Shown: positions 36,380 to 48,783, numbered from the stretch's first letter. The stretch: DNA of 64,000 nt from Limnoperna fortunei (GCA_944474755.1 OX104112.1:62527640-62591639), one strand, 5' to 3'. Notes: generated from the sequence alone by a model not told the origin. A program made the numbers and translations.

Positions 36380-36622
36380 AGTTTGAATGTTTTTAACGCC
36401 ACTTTCAGCAATTGTTCATCTAGATCTTGACATCCAATGTTTATTGGGGAGGAAGTCGGAAAAACCCCAGATCATAGGTAGGAAAACTGTCAATCCTTGT
36501 CAATTAAGACTAGTTTCTAGCGCCCCATGCCCGCATGTGAGACGCGAACCCGCAGTCTTAGTGTTGACAGACCACGTGATCAATATAAGATAGACTACCT
36601 TAACCACTCGGCCACCAAGGCC
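36380..36622 (-). mobile_element. tRNA-derived SINE, family 1
   Basis: Head GGCCTTGGTGGCCGAGTGGTTAAGG at the high end has an intact A box (TGGCCGAGTGGTT); GGTTCGCGTCTCAC is the B box. The body is mutated and the tail is short (AACATTCAAAC). Confidence 0.85.
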
Positions 36623-36679
36623 ATAATTTGTACTGTGTTATACCAGCTCTGGGTATATGCATACAAAGTTTCATCACCA

Positions 36680-38740
36680 AACTAAATACCTGACATGAAG
36701 GTAAGTTGGTAAAGTAAGTAAGTAAAAGTCCTATCTTGCGTGTAAACAGTCTTATCAATCCAATTTAAACGCCAGTTAATGTACCAACTGGTAATAGTAT
36801 GGCTGAAAATCTTACGGAATAACTGACTTGAGTTCCTGTAAGTTTTGGTAGTTGTCTGTTTTATCCTTATAGGAACCGTGTAAAGCTGATAATCAGAGTC
36901 CGTAGCTGTTTGTAAGTTTACTTTTGTCTTACTTGGCAATTCTTGAAAGTCCTGAAGTTGAGCCTCTATTGGATTTCACCATTTGCGTACTTCAAAACTC
37001 GTATGTCAGTTACAACTGGGTCGACAACTCTGCTTCCTGGTTTAATTGAAGAATAATATTTAGGTTCTTGAAAATTTCTGAAAAAGGCATATGACACATA
37101 CTTTACATTATATGGTTGTCCAAATCTAGCCCGTTGAATTAAAAATACATAGTTTTTGGGCAAATATATATTGTTTCTAAGTTTTCTCTTTTTGTACTGT
37201 GAATACTGTCCCATTCCATCTGTGTATGGCCTCTTTCTTAAAACTTTAGTGTAATTTAAATATTTTTCTTCCCAGTAAGAAAAAAGAACCCAATAGAACT
37301 GTGTTTCTATTCATATAGTTGCATCGCCGTAAATGAGATTATTCATTAATATTGTCACCAAGATTATCAATATAATCATATAAGTATGTAGAAAAAGAAT
37401 TGGCATTAAGTTTTAAAAATAACGGCTTATTTCGTGGCTGTTCATGTCAAAAATTGTGTAATTATAACATTCTAGTTTATTTGTTTTTAGTATTATAATG
37501 CATAGCACTTGCCTTTAGAATATTGCATAACAAAACGGCCTGCAAGTCAATAGTTATGACTTTTAGATTTTCACTTGATTGTAAAAGTTCCTTATTTTTT
37601 GCTTTTTCTATCCTTGCTAGTTCCTTTCTTTGCAGATGTAATCTGTACTCATCTTCTGTTATGTTTCCAGCTTCAAACGAGCAGAATGTATCACAGTGGT
37701 CTTTCTTAGGTTGAAACAATGACAAATTCATTCCGTAAAATACTGATTTTACAACTTTAATGCCAATCTTTTCCTTTGGGTTCATTGAACAAAAATTTTC
37801 ATATTCTCTATAAAGGTCATTAAAGCTTGTAAAAACAGGTTTTGATAGGTCTTCAAAGAGGGTGCTGTGCAATAATGGGATGGCATCTTTGACAGGGACT
37901 CTTAAATTTTTTTTGCACTTTCATTTCCCTCTTTTTTTTCTTAAAGAGTTTCTCTGTTTGACTATCTTTTCTGGTATTCCATTGGCTTTTATTTATCTAT
38001 TCATACAATGTTCTTTCGATAGAAACATTATCTTACAGAACTATTTTCCCATCTTTCTTTAAATAATACATGTACTTACAAAGAATATTTTCTTCTACTA
38101 TCTTCACCTTTCCGCTGTATTGGCATTATTTTGTCAACCATGTCTACTATGGAAACTCGTTTTGCTTCCCAATCCATGTGGTTCTAAAAGCTATTAAAAT
38201 ATTTTCCCTGTCTAATGCTGACAAAAATGAACATTCTTTGCATCCGTTTTAACGGACAATCGGTTTAGTTGTTATTTTACCCTTTTCTACTACATGTATG
38301 TACCCATACGTTCCATCAACACTCTTTAAATCCAAATTATTTCCCCCCTGCACTCTTAGCATTTTGTTTCTGTTTTTTTTTTAAATGTATCTTTATCAGC
38401 ATGTACCCGTTCAGTTCTTTTATAAAATTGATAGTATCTGTTTTAGCTCTTATATTTTCTGTTTTTTCCCTATACAACTGTTTTATTTTTGTATTCACAT
38501 TTATCTTGGCTTCACTTTTAATGAGTTTTCATCTGAATTTGGTGACCAATCAGGGTCATTATCAGACAAATCCGATTCATCGCCTTCCAAAGACTGATTA
38601 TTTTCATTGCTTTCATCAAACAGTACAACCGTGAATGCGAAAGCGTTTTAATTGTAATCTTTGATTTTTTTAAAATGTCACTAATAATATTTGAGCAGTT
38701 TCCATTACGATTATTATCTGTTTTTAACGAAAAAAGCATT
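36680..38740 (-). pseudogene. DNA-transposase-like gene, family not assigned, decayed
   Basis: Order on the minus strand: an acidic leader (SDLSDNDPDWSPNSDEN) near 38520-38640; a region with GCKECSFLSALDREN; a 131-residue open frame at 37477-37872 containing FQPKKDHCDTFCSFEAGNIT and VITIDLQAVLLCN; frames around 37220-37330 with HTQMEWDSIHS; then KYYSSIKPGSRVVDPVVTDI (36966-37214) and a tail frame (36682-36939). I know the same block order (PKKDxCDxCxxFExGN, DLQxVLLCPK, GHTQMExDSxHxxIE, PGRxxxDPxVTDIR) from uncharacterised transposase-like proteins of aphids, cnidarians and molluscs. I cannot name the superfamily. Several frameshifts; inactive. Confidence 0.6.
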
Positions 38741-38744
38741 CATA

Positions 38745-39535
38745 GATTAATTAAAAATTAATACAAAATTTTGTTTTTAAAATTTCGTTTTTGTAATCTC
38801 ATTCAACTGATGCACATATATCTGTCATTCTTATTTCACATGAAATGATTCTTCATAATGTTTCTGATGTTGTTTCTTGCAATGTAATTCCACATGTTAT
38901 TACTATTTTTTGCCTTATCAAAATGTTAAAAGATTAATACATTCCCGGAAAATTAATAGTTATAAATTACAAAATGTTGTATTTAACATTAAAGAATTAG
39001 CATCCACTTAGTTAGTGCTTTAGAATAAAACAGATGAAATAATTAGAAATGTTTATCATAAAAATGGTAAATCCTTCTCATTAGGACAAAAACACAATAA
39101 AAAATGAAAGTATAGTTAAAAGAGGCATAATATCACATCTAATAATCCTAATAATATCAATTCTGACCTTTAAATTTCCTATATTTGTTAAAATCGTGTG
39201 TTTACTTCACTTTCCATTTGTTTTCTGTTAAATCTATCTTTTAATACAATATACAATGTAAAAACTAAAACTTACCTTATTTGCAAATGATCAACAATGT
39301 TAAAGTTTTCATTTTTATGCAACAACTTGGAATAACCACAAATCAATATTCGATACTTTTTCACATGTCCTTTTGTAGGGTTTTCATTGGCGAGAGGTAT
39401 ATGATATTTTTTAATACCCCGGATTTGTTCCCTCCAAAAAACCCAAATATATGTTTTGTAATATACAACGTCATCGATTATATGTCAATGAGTGGAACAA
39501 TTGTTGTTTTCCAACTGAACTTAGAATGTTCATTG
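38745..39535. other. no gene seen
   Basis: AT-rich spacer. The open frame starting at 39281 joins the DIRS-type leader downstream, but its first half has no recognisable feature. Confidence 0.45.
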
Positions 39536-39639
39536 TACTTATTGATGTACGCTGAAGAAAGCAAATCCAAATCCCCAATTACAAAGAAAATTGATACCAC
39601 TTCACAAAACTCTACTTTTTCAAGTTCATGTGCAGGTAA

Positions 39640-40170
39640 TATAAATAATACTGCTCAGGCAGACAAAGAGGAGGTGGCAACAAGTTTCGACGACTTCATC
39701 CACCTCCTCTCTGTAACCCCAATTTCAAATCAAACCAAACTTTCAAATTCGGGACATTGAACAGTGGACCACAGCTTTTATGCTTTTTGCAATTTATATC
39801 GTTAAGTAGCCTGACTCCTCCCATCATTTAATAAAACATGCAGAGATTGTTCGCATTCTGGCAAACTGTCAAGTACCGTTGAATGGTTGGCCACAATATG
39901 ACCAAAAGTTCGAATGGACAGTCAAATGTCAAATTAAGGGGTTGCTTGGAATATTTGAATAATTTTATGGTTTGTTCATTATGGCCTTTCGACATTCTAT
40001 TAATTCTTTTCGTATTTTTCGATGACGAAATCCATTTCAAGAAGGAAACCGACAATATTCTTAACTTTCAAAAGGTCTTGAATTTCAACAAAGATGATTA
40101 CTGTAGAGCCAATGCATGTAGCTTTCAGCACAAATGTGTACATTGCATGTGAAATCATTCCACGTCTAAA
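39640..40170 (+). pseudogene. DIRS-type Gag-like protein with Cys/His cluster
   Basis: FDDFIHLLSVTPISNQ opens the block. A shifted frame gives HAEIVRILANCQVPLNGWPQ, then YDQKFEW (normally YDExFR). The end reads FNKDDYCRANACSFQHKCVHC and, past a stop, NHSTSKC: the pattern C-x4-C-x3-H-x-C-x2-C..H..C seen in these proteins. It would bind nucleic acid. At least two frameshifts. Confidence 0.65.
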
Positions 40171-40599
40171 TGCTTTACAAATGGAGGGGGATAGTAAGCC
40201 AGGGCCATCTAATCAGACCAGACAAGCAAACTCTCGGATAAAAGTAATGAAAATGCAGGATGTGTTTATGACCTGATAGTAACACCGGTGAGTTTTAAAT
40301 CTTTACATCTCTTGTTGGAGGGATTTGATCCAGTCCTTTCTAATTGTTAAGTAAAATATTTAAGTAAGTTAACCAATGAGTTATGCTATGTCCTGTGCAA
40401 TATTTGAAAAATTCTCGACCATTATCCATTGGATTGCATAACAAAAATGTTTTATAGAAAACATCGTCCATATTTTAGATATTTTTTTATTTTATGATTA
40501 ACCCAAGTAATTTGTGAAAAGAATCTTCAGTTTTTTTTTTTAATTTTGTAAAATCTTAGGATTTCCTATCAAACTGAACATGCAAGCATATGTGTTAGG

Positions 40600-41020
40600 T
40601 ATTTTTGGGTTAGATTTAGATTTAGATACAGTTCAAACGGAGGCTCGCTTACCAACATAAAAAATTGAGAAAATACAACACACGATTGTTTCAATTAAAT
40701 GAAGAAAAAAATACACTTCCACAACTTCAGTCTGTAATTGGACTTTAATTTTGCATGCTGTTTTATCCGTCCAAGACATGCCTTTTTGAGACGACTTAGC
40801 TAAGGAATAAACTAAACATTATCATTATATCAGACTTACAAAAAAACTAGAGCAATTTTGGCGGCTTGGTTTATGTTTATTGAGAATTTTAATGGGAAAA
40901 TATTCGTATATTAATATATTGGCGGCCTTTCTACTTTCAGCTTGAGGAATCTCTCATTATACATCTCATTTTTGTAAAAAGGAGTTTGTGCGGTGCTCGG
41001 CGCATATAGACAGGTCCTGA
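40600..41020 (+). pseudogene. DIRS-type RT/RNase H remnant
   Basis: Reads FLGLDLDLDTVQTEARLPT (normally FLGLxIDTxxMxxRLP), then KIEKIQHTIVS, and further on HYHYIRLTKKLEQF (the 'HHIRL-KE-KADL--W' block) and RILMGKYSYI. These are the conserved steps between RT and RNase H in DIRS and Ngaro-type elements. Several stops. The RT palm is deleted upstream. Confidence 0.6.
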
Positions 41021-41129
41021 TTTGAGAAAACCTATTACACTAGAGATTTTTAAACACGTGGTTGCTGCTTTATCTGGTGTATATTTTTATCAATAAAAAT
41101 TAATGGCTGTCATTTTCTTAACGGCGCTA

Positions 41130-41645
41130 CATGCCTTTTGCGAATTGGGGGAATTACAGTTTTTTCCAAAACCAACCCGAATTTACTGACAATTAAGAAA
41201 GTAACTCTGCTGAAAGACAATAATCCGCAGCAGTTTTTTATTTTACGAATTGTCAAACCTAATTTCAAACCTAACACAACTAAACATTCAAATTTTATGC
41301 AGGGTGATATTGGAACTTGTCCAGTGAAACACCTAAATGAGTTCTTAGCTGTTAGGGGTAAAAAATCAGGCTCTTTGTTTTGCTTTTATATATAGAGAGT
41401 TAATTCCTATTAAAAATTCATAATTGTGTTCAGTTCTAGAAGCAGCAATACATTTTATCAACTATAATACACAAAATTACAAAATCGCACAGCTTTAGGA
41501 TTGGTGCGGCCACATGCACATATGGAATGTATTTCGGAAATAGAGTAAAAACGATGGGTCGTTGGCATTCGGATTCTTATCTTCGCTATGTTCGAATTGA
41601 CATTCTTCCGTGGTATGAATTGTTAACGTTTTATACTGTCTGAGG
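41130..41645 (+). pseudogene. DIRS-type tyrosine recombinase
   Basis: First frame (41138-41395) has LRIGGITVFSKTNPNLLTI, normally 'LRxGEITV', with the first catalytic-region Arg. It runs through CPVKHLNEFLAVRG and SLFC. After a shift, one open segment to a TGA at 41642 contains HSFRIGAAT (H-x-x-R), MGRWHS (H/W box) and YLRYVRI (nucleophile Tyr), in the normal order. The enzyme would join the circular cDNA to the target. Only a frameshift between the two segments and local damage separate it from a complete domain. Confidence 0.8.
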
Positions 41646-41659
41646 CAGACATTACGATT

Positions 41660-44318
41660 TCACTGCCAAACTACTGTTTGAAGAAGCTTTTTAATGTACT
41701 CAGTATGTTTTGTGATAATTAACATGTTTTATTTTCTTCACGAGTTATTTGTTTGTTTGCTTTTTATTAGAATACTCATGTTTTAGGTGTCTCTATATTA
41801 TTCTGTCTGAGGCAGTTCCTTTTAATATTTCTTTTGTAAAGAATTTGCGTTGCTTTATATTGATTATGTAGAGTGTATACCGTGCTCTGTACAAAGCCAA
41901 AACATATGTCTGCCGACAGCTATTTTGATGATGAACTACTTTATAAGTGTAGTTCATAATTACTGTTTCATTTTGTTTTAAAGAAAATATATACTGTTAC
42001 AGCTGTTTTTATTGTTATTTTTAATTTTACTGTTTGATTATATAGCGTGTTTTCATCATGTCAAGCACAGATGATGACTATGAGTTCGTCCCGTGGATGA
42101 TATTCTTCGGCGAAATAAAACTAACATCTTTCTTTTTGACGTTGCAATGTACAGCTTGCAGTAACATGATGCTGATACTGAAAACTGTTTGTTAGGAACT
42201 GTGTCATCCTTGAAGAAGCTGTATATATGAATGATTCAGTACAACTAAGTGTTGACCACAAGACGTTGATAGACTCGCATAAACCTGTAGCGTTAACTTA
42301 GAAGGTTATATGTTTGAACTCTGAAGCTTTATCGATTTGAAGGATTTTTGGAATTTTACTTTGATATATTATGAACTGCTGTGCAGTTCATCCAGTCTGG
42401 TGTCATGTAACATACGGTTAAAAATTCTTGAGAATATAATAATCATACAACTTAAAACAAAACTAACTTGATTTGGATAATCAGTACATAATGCATACTC
42501 ATAGACAAAATAACAATTTTTCTGCTCCATTTTACGATAAAAGAAACAATCGGATTTAGGTTTTTGTAACTTTTGGGTGAAGTCGGTAAAGCTGTTTAGT
42601 CTTTTGAATATCACAGTAGTGACAGACTTAGTATATTTCTTGTTTCTTAGAGGAACAACAATTGCTCAACGGAATCTGATTTCCATGTTCTTACATCAAA
42701 CCATAGAATGGTAACATTTTAGACTGTTGTCTCACAGACATTCTTGAGGTAAGGCTGACTGATCTACATGTGTATTATTAATTATATTATCAAGTAGAAT
42801 AGCAGCAGATCTTTTAAATATTTTTATTGTATTATTATCAATTTGATTCCTTTCAAGTCGCATTATATGGTCAATATGGGGGAGGCAAATGTTGGTGTGG
42901 TCAGCGGATTGCTTTCCTTCTTAAATGGTTTGGGAGGTAGATTCAAATTTTGTGGAAATTCAAATGCTTTGTGGCGTGTTCTAGGCCCTAACTTTGGCCT
43001 AATCACAAATTTACTGTCCAGTACTTTATGAGATTTATAATCTGTTGTGTATGCATTGTGATATCCTTCATACCATTATTGTGTTTTGTATATATTTTTA
43101 TCTGTTTGTCTGCAATTTTAAATACAAGCAATTTCAACACACAAGTGGTGTTTTTACGGCAAACATAGCTTCATTTTCCTCTTATATGAATTGATCATAA
43201 ATATATTTAGGAAAAAGTTTTTATTTCAAAAGCAATTCTGTGAATACACACAACAAACTAGCAGATCAAGGAATGAAAACTTTTATTGGTTTGTTTTGTT
43301 ATAAAACTGTTTGATACTTACAGAAATTGTATTTACACTAATGTTGTGTAGTGTGGGGCTGCATGCCGCTCCTCACATTTGAAAAAAGTCATTGGATAAA
43401 GATACTGAAAACAGAAAATTTGATCATTTGCATACAGTTGATTGAAAACAAATATTACCAAAGAACTGGTGTAATTACCTGAAAAATATCTTGTTCAGAT
43501 ATGAGTTCAACTATTTATGGTATGACCAATGTGTTAAGAATGTAGAATTGTTTCTGCAGCAATGAAAAAAAGGATGATGTGTAGCTTTCTTAGTGAAGCA
43601 AACTCGTTTTTATGATTAACCTAAGTGCCTATTGTTTTAACATTTGTATTATACATTTACTTTACAATTTTATTTACAAATCTTCATAAATAGAGTCTGC
43701 GCATATAATATGCAGGTTGAAACCAATACGCATTATAATATTGCAAGAAATGAAAGATATTGTACCATATTTTATGAATAGAATTTGGCGTGTTTTTGAT
43801 TGGTCTCAAAACAATTTTCGGGTCACGATCAATCGCAACTGTACTAAAATTCAATAAAAATATGGAAACTGTACTAAAATTCAATAAAATATGGAAATTG
43901 TTTTTCTGCTGCACGACTTTGCACAGTAGTCAAGCGGAATCCAATATTGACCTGGTTTGACCTGTTCAAATCTGTTTTTCATTACTGTTTCATCACAATT
44001 TCATTAAATTCTCTGAAATTATAAAATATGCTCAAAATGTTAAAAATGTTAGAATAAAATTATTGCTCTATTTATAAATATTTTAATATTTGTAATTTAA
44101 TGTGATTGAAATGGAATTTCAGTATTTTTAGCAAATCAATATCAAAATTCAATATTAGCAGAAACTATAAAGGGTAACTATCATTACAACAATTACAAAA
44201 TGTAAGCATCCTCTGTTTTTCTGATAAAGGAAATTGGTGATTTTATTCGTGTAACAAAACAATTACTGACTTTGGTATACCGTCGCTATCGTTATTTCTC
44301 AAAGCATATGTAAATATA
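41660..44318. other. no gene seen
   Basis: 2.6 kb of AT-rich sequence after the DIRS relic. A 31-base direct repeat (AACTGTACTAAAATTCAATA...) occurs twice at 43838-43898. Open frames at 42369 and 42843 show no domain. Confidence 0.45.
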
Positions 44319-44802
44319 CCTCGCCAGTATCCTCACCAGTCAGGGTTTCTGTGTTCAAATGTGTCCAAGGAAACCCTGATAAACTAAGCAACGAAATTCC
44401 CGAGTGAGAGGGTTTCCTTATATCTTCACACCTTCAAAATATCAACTTATGAAATTGTTTACAAGAAGCAAGTATTTGGAATTAGAATATACAACATGGT
44501 GGCAGATGAATCGATCGATAAACACAACTAATAAATATAACAGTCATAACAAGCTATTAACACTTGTGTACGAAATACACTGATTTTTCACGTGGTCTTT
44601 TAAACACATCTATTTGTTTTTTTTACGATCGACATCGGGGTATCCCTTAACCAAGTCATTTACGAAAGCGAGTTTTTAATTGCAGGGATAATGTGGCCAA
44701 TCAAATTAGTGACTACTGGTCCGGGAATTTCCTTGCAAAGTTTGTAAGGGTTTTGTGAACACATTGTACACAGAAACCCTGACGTGAGGATGCCTCGCCA
44801 GT
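44319..44802. mobile_element. MITE with about 80-bp terminal inverted repeats and 10-bp target duplication
   Basis: CCTCGCCAGT occurs at 44319-44328 and again at 44793-44802, flanking a 464-base insert. The insert starts ATCCTCACCAGTCAGGGTTT and its other end, read in reverse complement, starts CATCCTCACGTCAGGGTTTC. The inverted similarity continues for about 80 bases to GGAAATTCCCG. No coding frame. The length of the duplication (9-10 bp) and long inverted repeats point to a MULE-type non-autonomous element. That class assignment is an inference. Confidence 0.85.
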
Positions 44803-44809
44803 GGCCCTG

Positions 44810-45520
44810 TAAATAATAGATATTTTCTGGAACCTAAAATCCCGATTACGAACTATATAAAAGTCATTAATTGTATAATTTGTAACTGTCCGTTGGCGTT
44901 TGGCTCTTCTTGTTCGGTTGGTCGGGTTTCTTTGCTATTTTTTGTTTTACAAGTAATGTATTATATTAGAGTGTAACAAGTGTAACGCAATGCGAAGAAA
45001 AAGTGTAAATATTGTTATTACTTGGGAAACCATCTATGTATAGGGGTCAAAGTGATTGTTCTATGACAGGTTTAAGGTCGAAACACGGATGAAATATTTA
45101 TTTATGTTAAAGTCAGCATACAGATATAGTTAAACACAGGTATCAAGGAATGACATTTTCATGTCACGGTTTTCATATTGAACATGAAATATGTTCATGT
45201 GAAGCCGTATTGGGTCAAGTATAGCTGTATTGGCCATAGTCACAATGGTACTAAACGTTACTCAACTGATTTAATTAAATGTCACCGACCTACCAACAAG
45301 AGCTAAAAGCCAAGGGAAGGTACAAATCCGGATATAGACAAACACAACACGAAAACCAAAAACATAAAACACGAGAGTAACCCGAACCCAATATAAACCA
45401 TGGGTGCACTTAGGTGCTTCGGTCGAGTAAGCAGTGCCTTCCTCTTATTAGAAACCCGTCGAACTACTCATTGTCATGTTTAAGGAAAAGTCAAATCCAG
45501 GACTAGGAAACACTACCTAT
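44810..45520. other. no certain gene; possibly the end of an RT element
   Basis: Sequence just beyond the C-terminal end of the minus-strand RT relic. It may be that element's 3' region but holds no motif I can name. Confidence 0.35.
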
Positions 45521-46690
45521 GACTCAGCGAAAATGTATTTGAGACACTGATTTATCATAACGATCAATTAAGTCATGGTGACAGCCATAGAACTGTTGGA
45601 GAGATAACATCAATCTAGGTACAGCAAACCCTTGTTTGAGTAGTTTAGCAGTCAACATCAGTGATCGGTAGAGAAAATCAGAATACCGATCGCAGGATTT
45701 AGAATAACGTATAAGTTGTGAAATGTACACATCATACGCTGGAGCTGCTGAAATGTTGCTGCCGATTAACGGTAAGTTGACAATTGGAAATTTGAAATCA
45801 TCACGTTTGTCGTAAAGTCTAGTTTGTAGTTTTATTGACATAGTCTATTTCTAGAAGTAGTAGGTATAAGTAAGAGGCTGACATTAGTGTATTGGTGGTG
45901 TTTTCAAGCTCGCTATGGTAACTTAAATGTAAATAGCAAATTAAGCATTGTTAAGGGACTAAGCATCCCCAATTTAGCGGAATGGTAAATTAATGGTCTG
46001 GGCCAGTGTCTTTCCTTCTTCAGTAGGCTTTCTAAGAACTCGGCCTCATAAGACAAAAACAGGTCGGTAGGAGAGGAGAACAATAAGTATCGATATGAAT
46101 ACCAACAGACTGTTAAAAAATGTTCTCCAAACATGACGAATATGTTGTCAATCAGAAAATCTAACATGTGACATATTTGGTCTATAGTATATTTAGTATC
46201 AAATTTAGAGTCATTGATGGCGAAGTAAGTTCTGTCATGACTTATTATTTATATCGTCTTTTTCCGTTTTTCTTCAAAAGCCGCGTTTTATAAGATCTTT
46301 AACGTAGTATTAAGCTGCGTATGATGGACGGCTGTATAGAGTGTCGAAAAATCAAATGTTTTAATGCTGTTACAATGGGAAATAGATCCAGACCTCAAAA
46401 TGTCTATCAGGTCTTTTAAATTTTTAAATATCCACATTTCATTTATACCAGTCCTGGAGTAGAAAGTGTCACTGTATTTTGGAAGTCCCGTTTTTAATGT
46501 TCTTAAAATAGTGGTCAGGAATTGCGATAGTGTTTTGGTAGTACACTAAAGCGATCCTCCTGCTATGAAACGCTGTTTGTATGGATTTTTGAGAAGTTTG
46601 TGCGATCCAATACATTAGGGGAACATCACAATCTTCCACTTTGATTTTGAGATCAAAGGAAATCAATACCGATTTAATTACTCTACACAC
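45520..46690 (-). pseudogene. reverse transcriptase relic with degenerate YIDD box
   Basis: Minus strand blocks in order: VPLMYWIAQTSQKSIQ (46469-46690; normally 'LPCMYWIPKLHKNPYK'); weak FDTLYS (normally FDFSTLY); MLDFLIDNIFVMFG and SYEAEFLESLLKKE (45913-46167; the latter normally after 'NCAPLLADLFLY'); then, in another frame, INLPFR followed by stop-IGDA in place of the catalytic RYIDDV. Last comes a clean C-terminal frame (45524-45841) with LYDKRDDFKFPIVNLPLIG and YDVYISQLIRYSKSC. This RT type is common in invertebrate genomes. I suspect a Penelope-like or allied retroelement but cannot assign it. Inactive. Confidence 0.65.
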
Positions 46691-46699
46691 ATTTAATAT

Positions 46700-47430
46700 A
46701 TTGTTATAATATATTTCAATTTATGTATGAACATTAATCTTTATTACATGTAACAACATTATCACATAAAAAATAAGGACATAGCAAGAAACGCATCTAC
46801 AAAGACCATATCATATGTCCCTTGATCTCAGTTTGATTGACTGCTTTTAAAAAGAACCTAACTTCTGGACCTGTTGAATTCTTTTATTCTGTTGTCTTTC
46901 ATTATTTCTGATACATAGTTTTGCATCAGCTGCTTTTATGAAAATAGAAGAAAAAGTGTGCTATATATGACCAAGGGAACAGAAATTACAAAGTCGCCCT
47001 CTTGGTGTATTGTCAAAATCGACCGGACTCAATTTCTGGGAATGATAATTTTTTGGAATGTTGTATTTAGTTTCCTATATTTATATGTAAGTTTGTGCAA
47101 TTGAGCTTAAGTTCATGTTCAAAGGATAGTTTGTAGTCTTTATATAATATCAATTTATTTTGATCATTTTGAACATTAACAATTTTATTAGTGAAAAGTA
47201 TGTTATAATATCTTTAAAAATCAATTAATATGTATGTTAATCGTAGACTCTCTGGGATCCTGTACAAGTGCAAGAAAATTTAAGTCAGCCAATTTAATAG
47301 TATATATAGAACCTAGCATCTGAGCCACGTTTTAACAAAATCAAGATTTTATTTGCATTCACTCAAATGACACATTTAAGTGTTACAATACAATATGGAT
47401 GGAAATGACAGGCATTATAATGATCACAAT
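46700..47430. other. no gene seen
   Basis: AT-rich spacer between two minus-strand RT relics. Confidence 0.5.
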
Positions 47431-47439
47431 GAAATAACA

Positions 47440-48760
47440 AAGTCTGATCTAAATAAGTTTTCTAACAAAGCAGCATACATTATTAATTACAATTGTATCG
47501 TAGTTGGTGAACAAACCAATCATTTTATGGATTGAGGGATATTTAATATAATAACTAGGTATATATTTTGCCCTTAGGTTTTGGACTTCTTCATGATCAC
47601 ATATGTAAAAGTAATGAAACTCGTTTCCCATTTCTCTACTTTTACATATATGGGTCCTGTCCATCTACCCGTCTCAAAGGGAAGTTTTATGTTTGAACAC
47701 CGTAATTTACTAATGTAGATCGGTTATTTTTGCTTAACTGAATCAAGTATTTCTCTTTTCCAAATTCTGATTTGAGTATTAGATAAGTCTCACCCCTTGA
47801 CGACTGTGACATGCTACTGTACCAATTTTGAATAAAATGATCAAGAAAACGTTGTTTAGTCAGTACATTTATATCATTTTAATTAAGAAAATTTTGACCG
47901 TCCCAAATGTAACCAAATCCAGCCTCAGAGATAATTGATTTTACATACTCAATCCATTTAAAATGAAAGTTTCCATGGAGTTTACAAATAAGTCTATAGC
48001 AAATTCCACTTAATTTTTTTGGGCTCTTCAACAGTTCTTGCCAAAAGTTTATCATTCTGATCTTAATTTGAATTCAATGTGGAAATCTTCCACTCTCTCC
48101 ATATTCCATGTAGTTGGTGTACTTTTCCTGACACACATAAATATTTTTAATAAATTGTAAGAGTAATTTTTCAATCTTACTTATGTTTTCATATCCCCAA
48201 ATTTCAGATGAATACAACAGAATCGGTGCTACTAACTGTACAATATAATTTCAATTGTAAATCGGTTGGTATGTTCAAATTTCTTATTTTTCAATGAAGT
48301 GCAAAGATTGATTTTTGGGTTTGTTGCACGAGAGATTTTTTAGCTGTTGCAAATTACCATTATATTTAAAGGGTAATCCCAGATAAACACACTCATACAC
48401 AATATCTAGAGAGTTGCTAAAGAGTTTAAATTCGGAGTTTTGTCGAGTTTTACGTGTGCAAAAAATCATCACTTTTACTGCTTTGATCGGGTTGATCTTT
48501 ATTTTTCAAAAGTTACAGTATTCCGCAAACTTATCTGGACTCACAGCTAATAATATATTGTCATCGGTGTATAACAATACAAATAGACGTACAAGACATT
48601 GTATTTTGCTCTCAATAAGGTTATTAGCTATATCAAGATCTTCAACATTATTTTCAATAAAAAAGCGTTCAGAAATACAGCGAACAGAAAAGGTGACAAG
48701 GTTTCCCCTTCACGTACACCAATTTCACATGGGAAAAGGTCTGAGTTCTGGTTAACTTTC
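47440..48760 (-). pseudogene. 5'-truncated LINE: RT with YTDD box and C-terminal domain
   Basis: Minus strand starts inside the RT at GVREGETLSPFLFAVFLN (motif B), then RLFVLLYTDDNILLAVS, a catalytic YADD box with A to T. KINPIKAVKVMIFCTRKTRQ and YECVYLGLPFKYNG (48284-48472) are the thumb. Beyond a damaged zone come WIEYVKSIISEAGFGYIW, FIQNWYSSM and LPFETGRWTG, then EFHYFYICDHEE in place of the usual 'DEFHYVxxCP' (47449-47664). This is the normal C-terminal order of one large invertebrate LINE group. The 5' part (endonuclease and first RT motifs) is absent, as in typical 5' truncation. Confidence 0.78.
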
Positions 48761-48783
48761 TTTATGCGAGACTTAATATTTAT

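Larger units (their letters stand above)
39540..41650 (+). mobile_element. internally deleted DIRS-type tyrosine-recombinase retrotransposon
   Basis: Three parts of a DIRS-like element occur in order on the plus strand: a Gag-like protein with a Cys/His cluster (39640-40170), the end of the RT and RNase H region (40600-41020), and a tyrosine recombinase (41130-41645). Between the first two, TPVSFKSLHLLLEGFDPVLS is the segment that opens the recombinase or RT ORF in many animal copies. The catalytic core of the RT is missing. Frameshifts and stops are present throughout. Split direct repeats and inverted termini could not be fixed; a 13-base repeat (CTGTCTGAGGCAG) at about 41636 and 41803 may belong to the 3' end. 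Confidence 0.7.

Noticed and set aside
38269..38634. 121-codon Phe-rich open frame on the plus strand
   Set aside because: It is the shadow of the acidic leader and basic region of the transposase relic on the minus strand.
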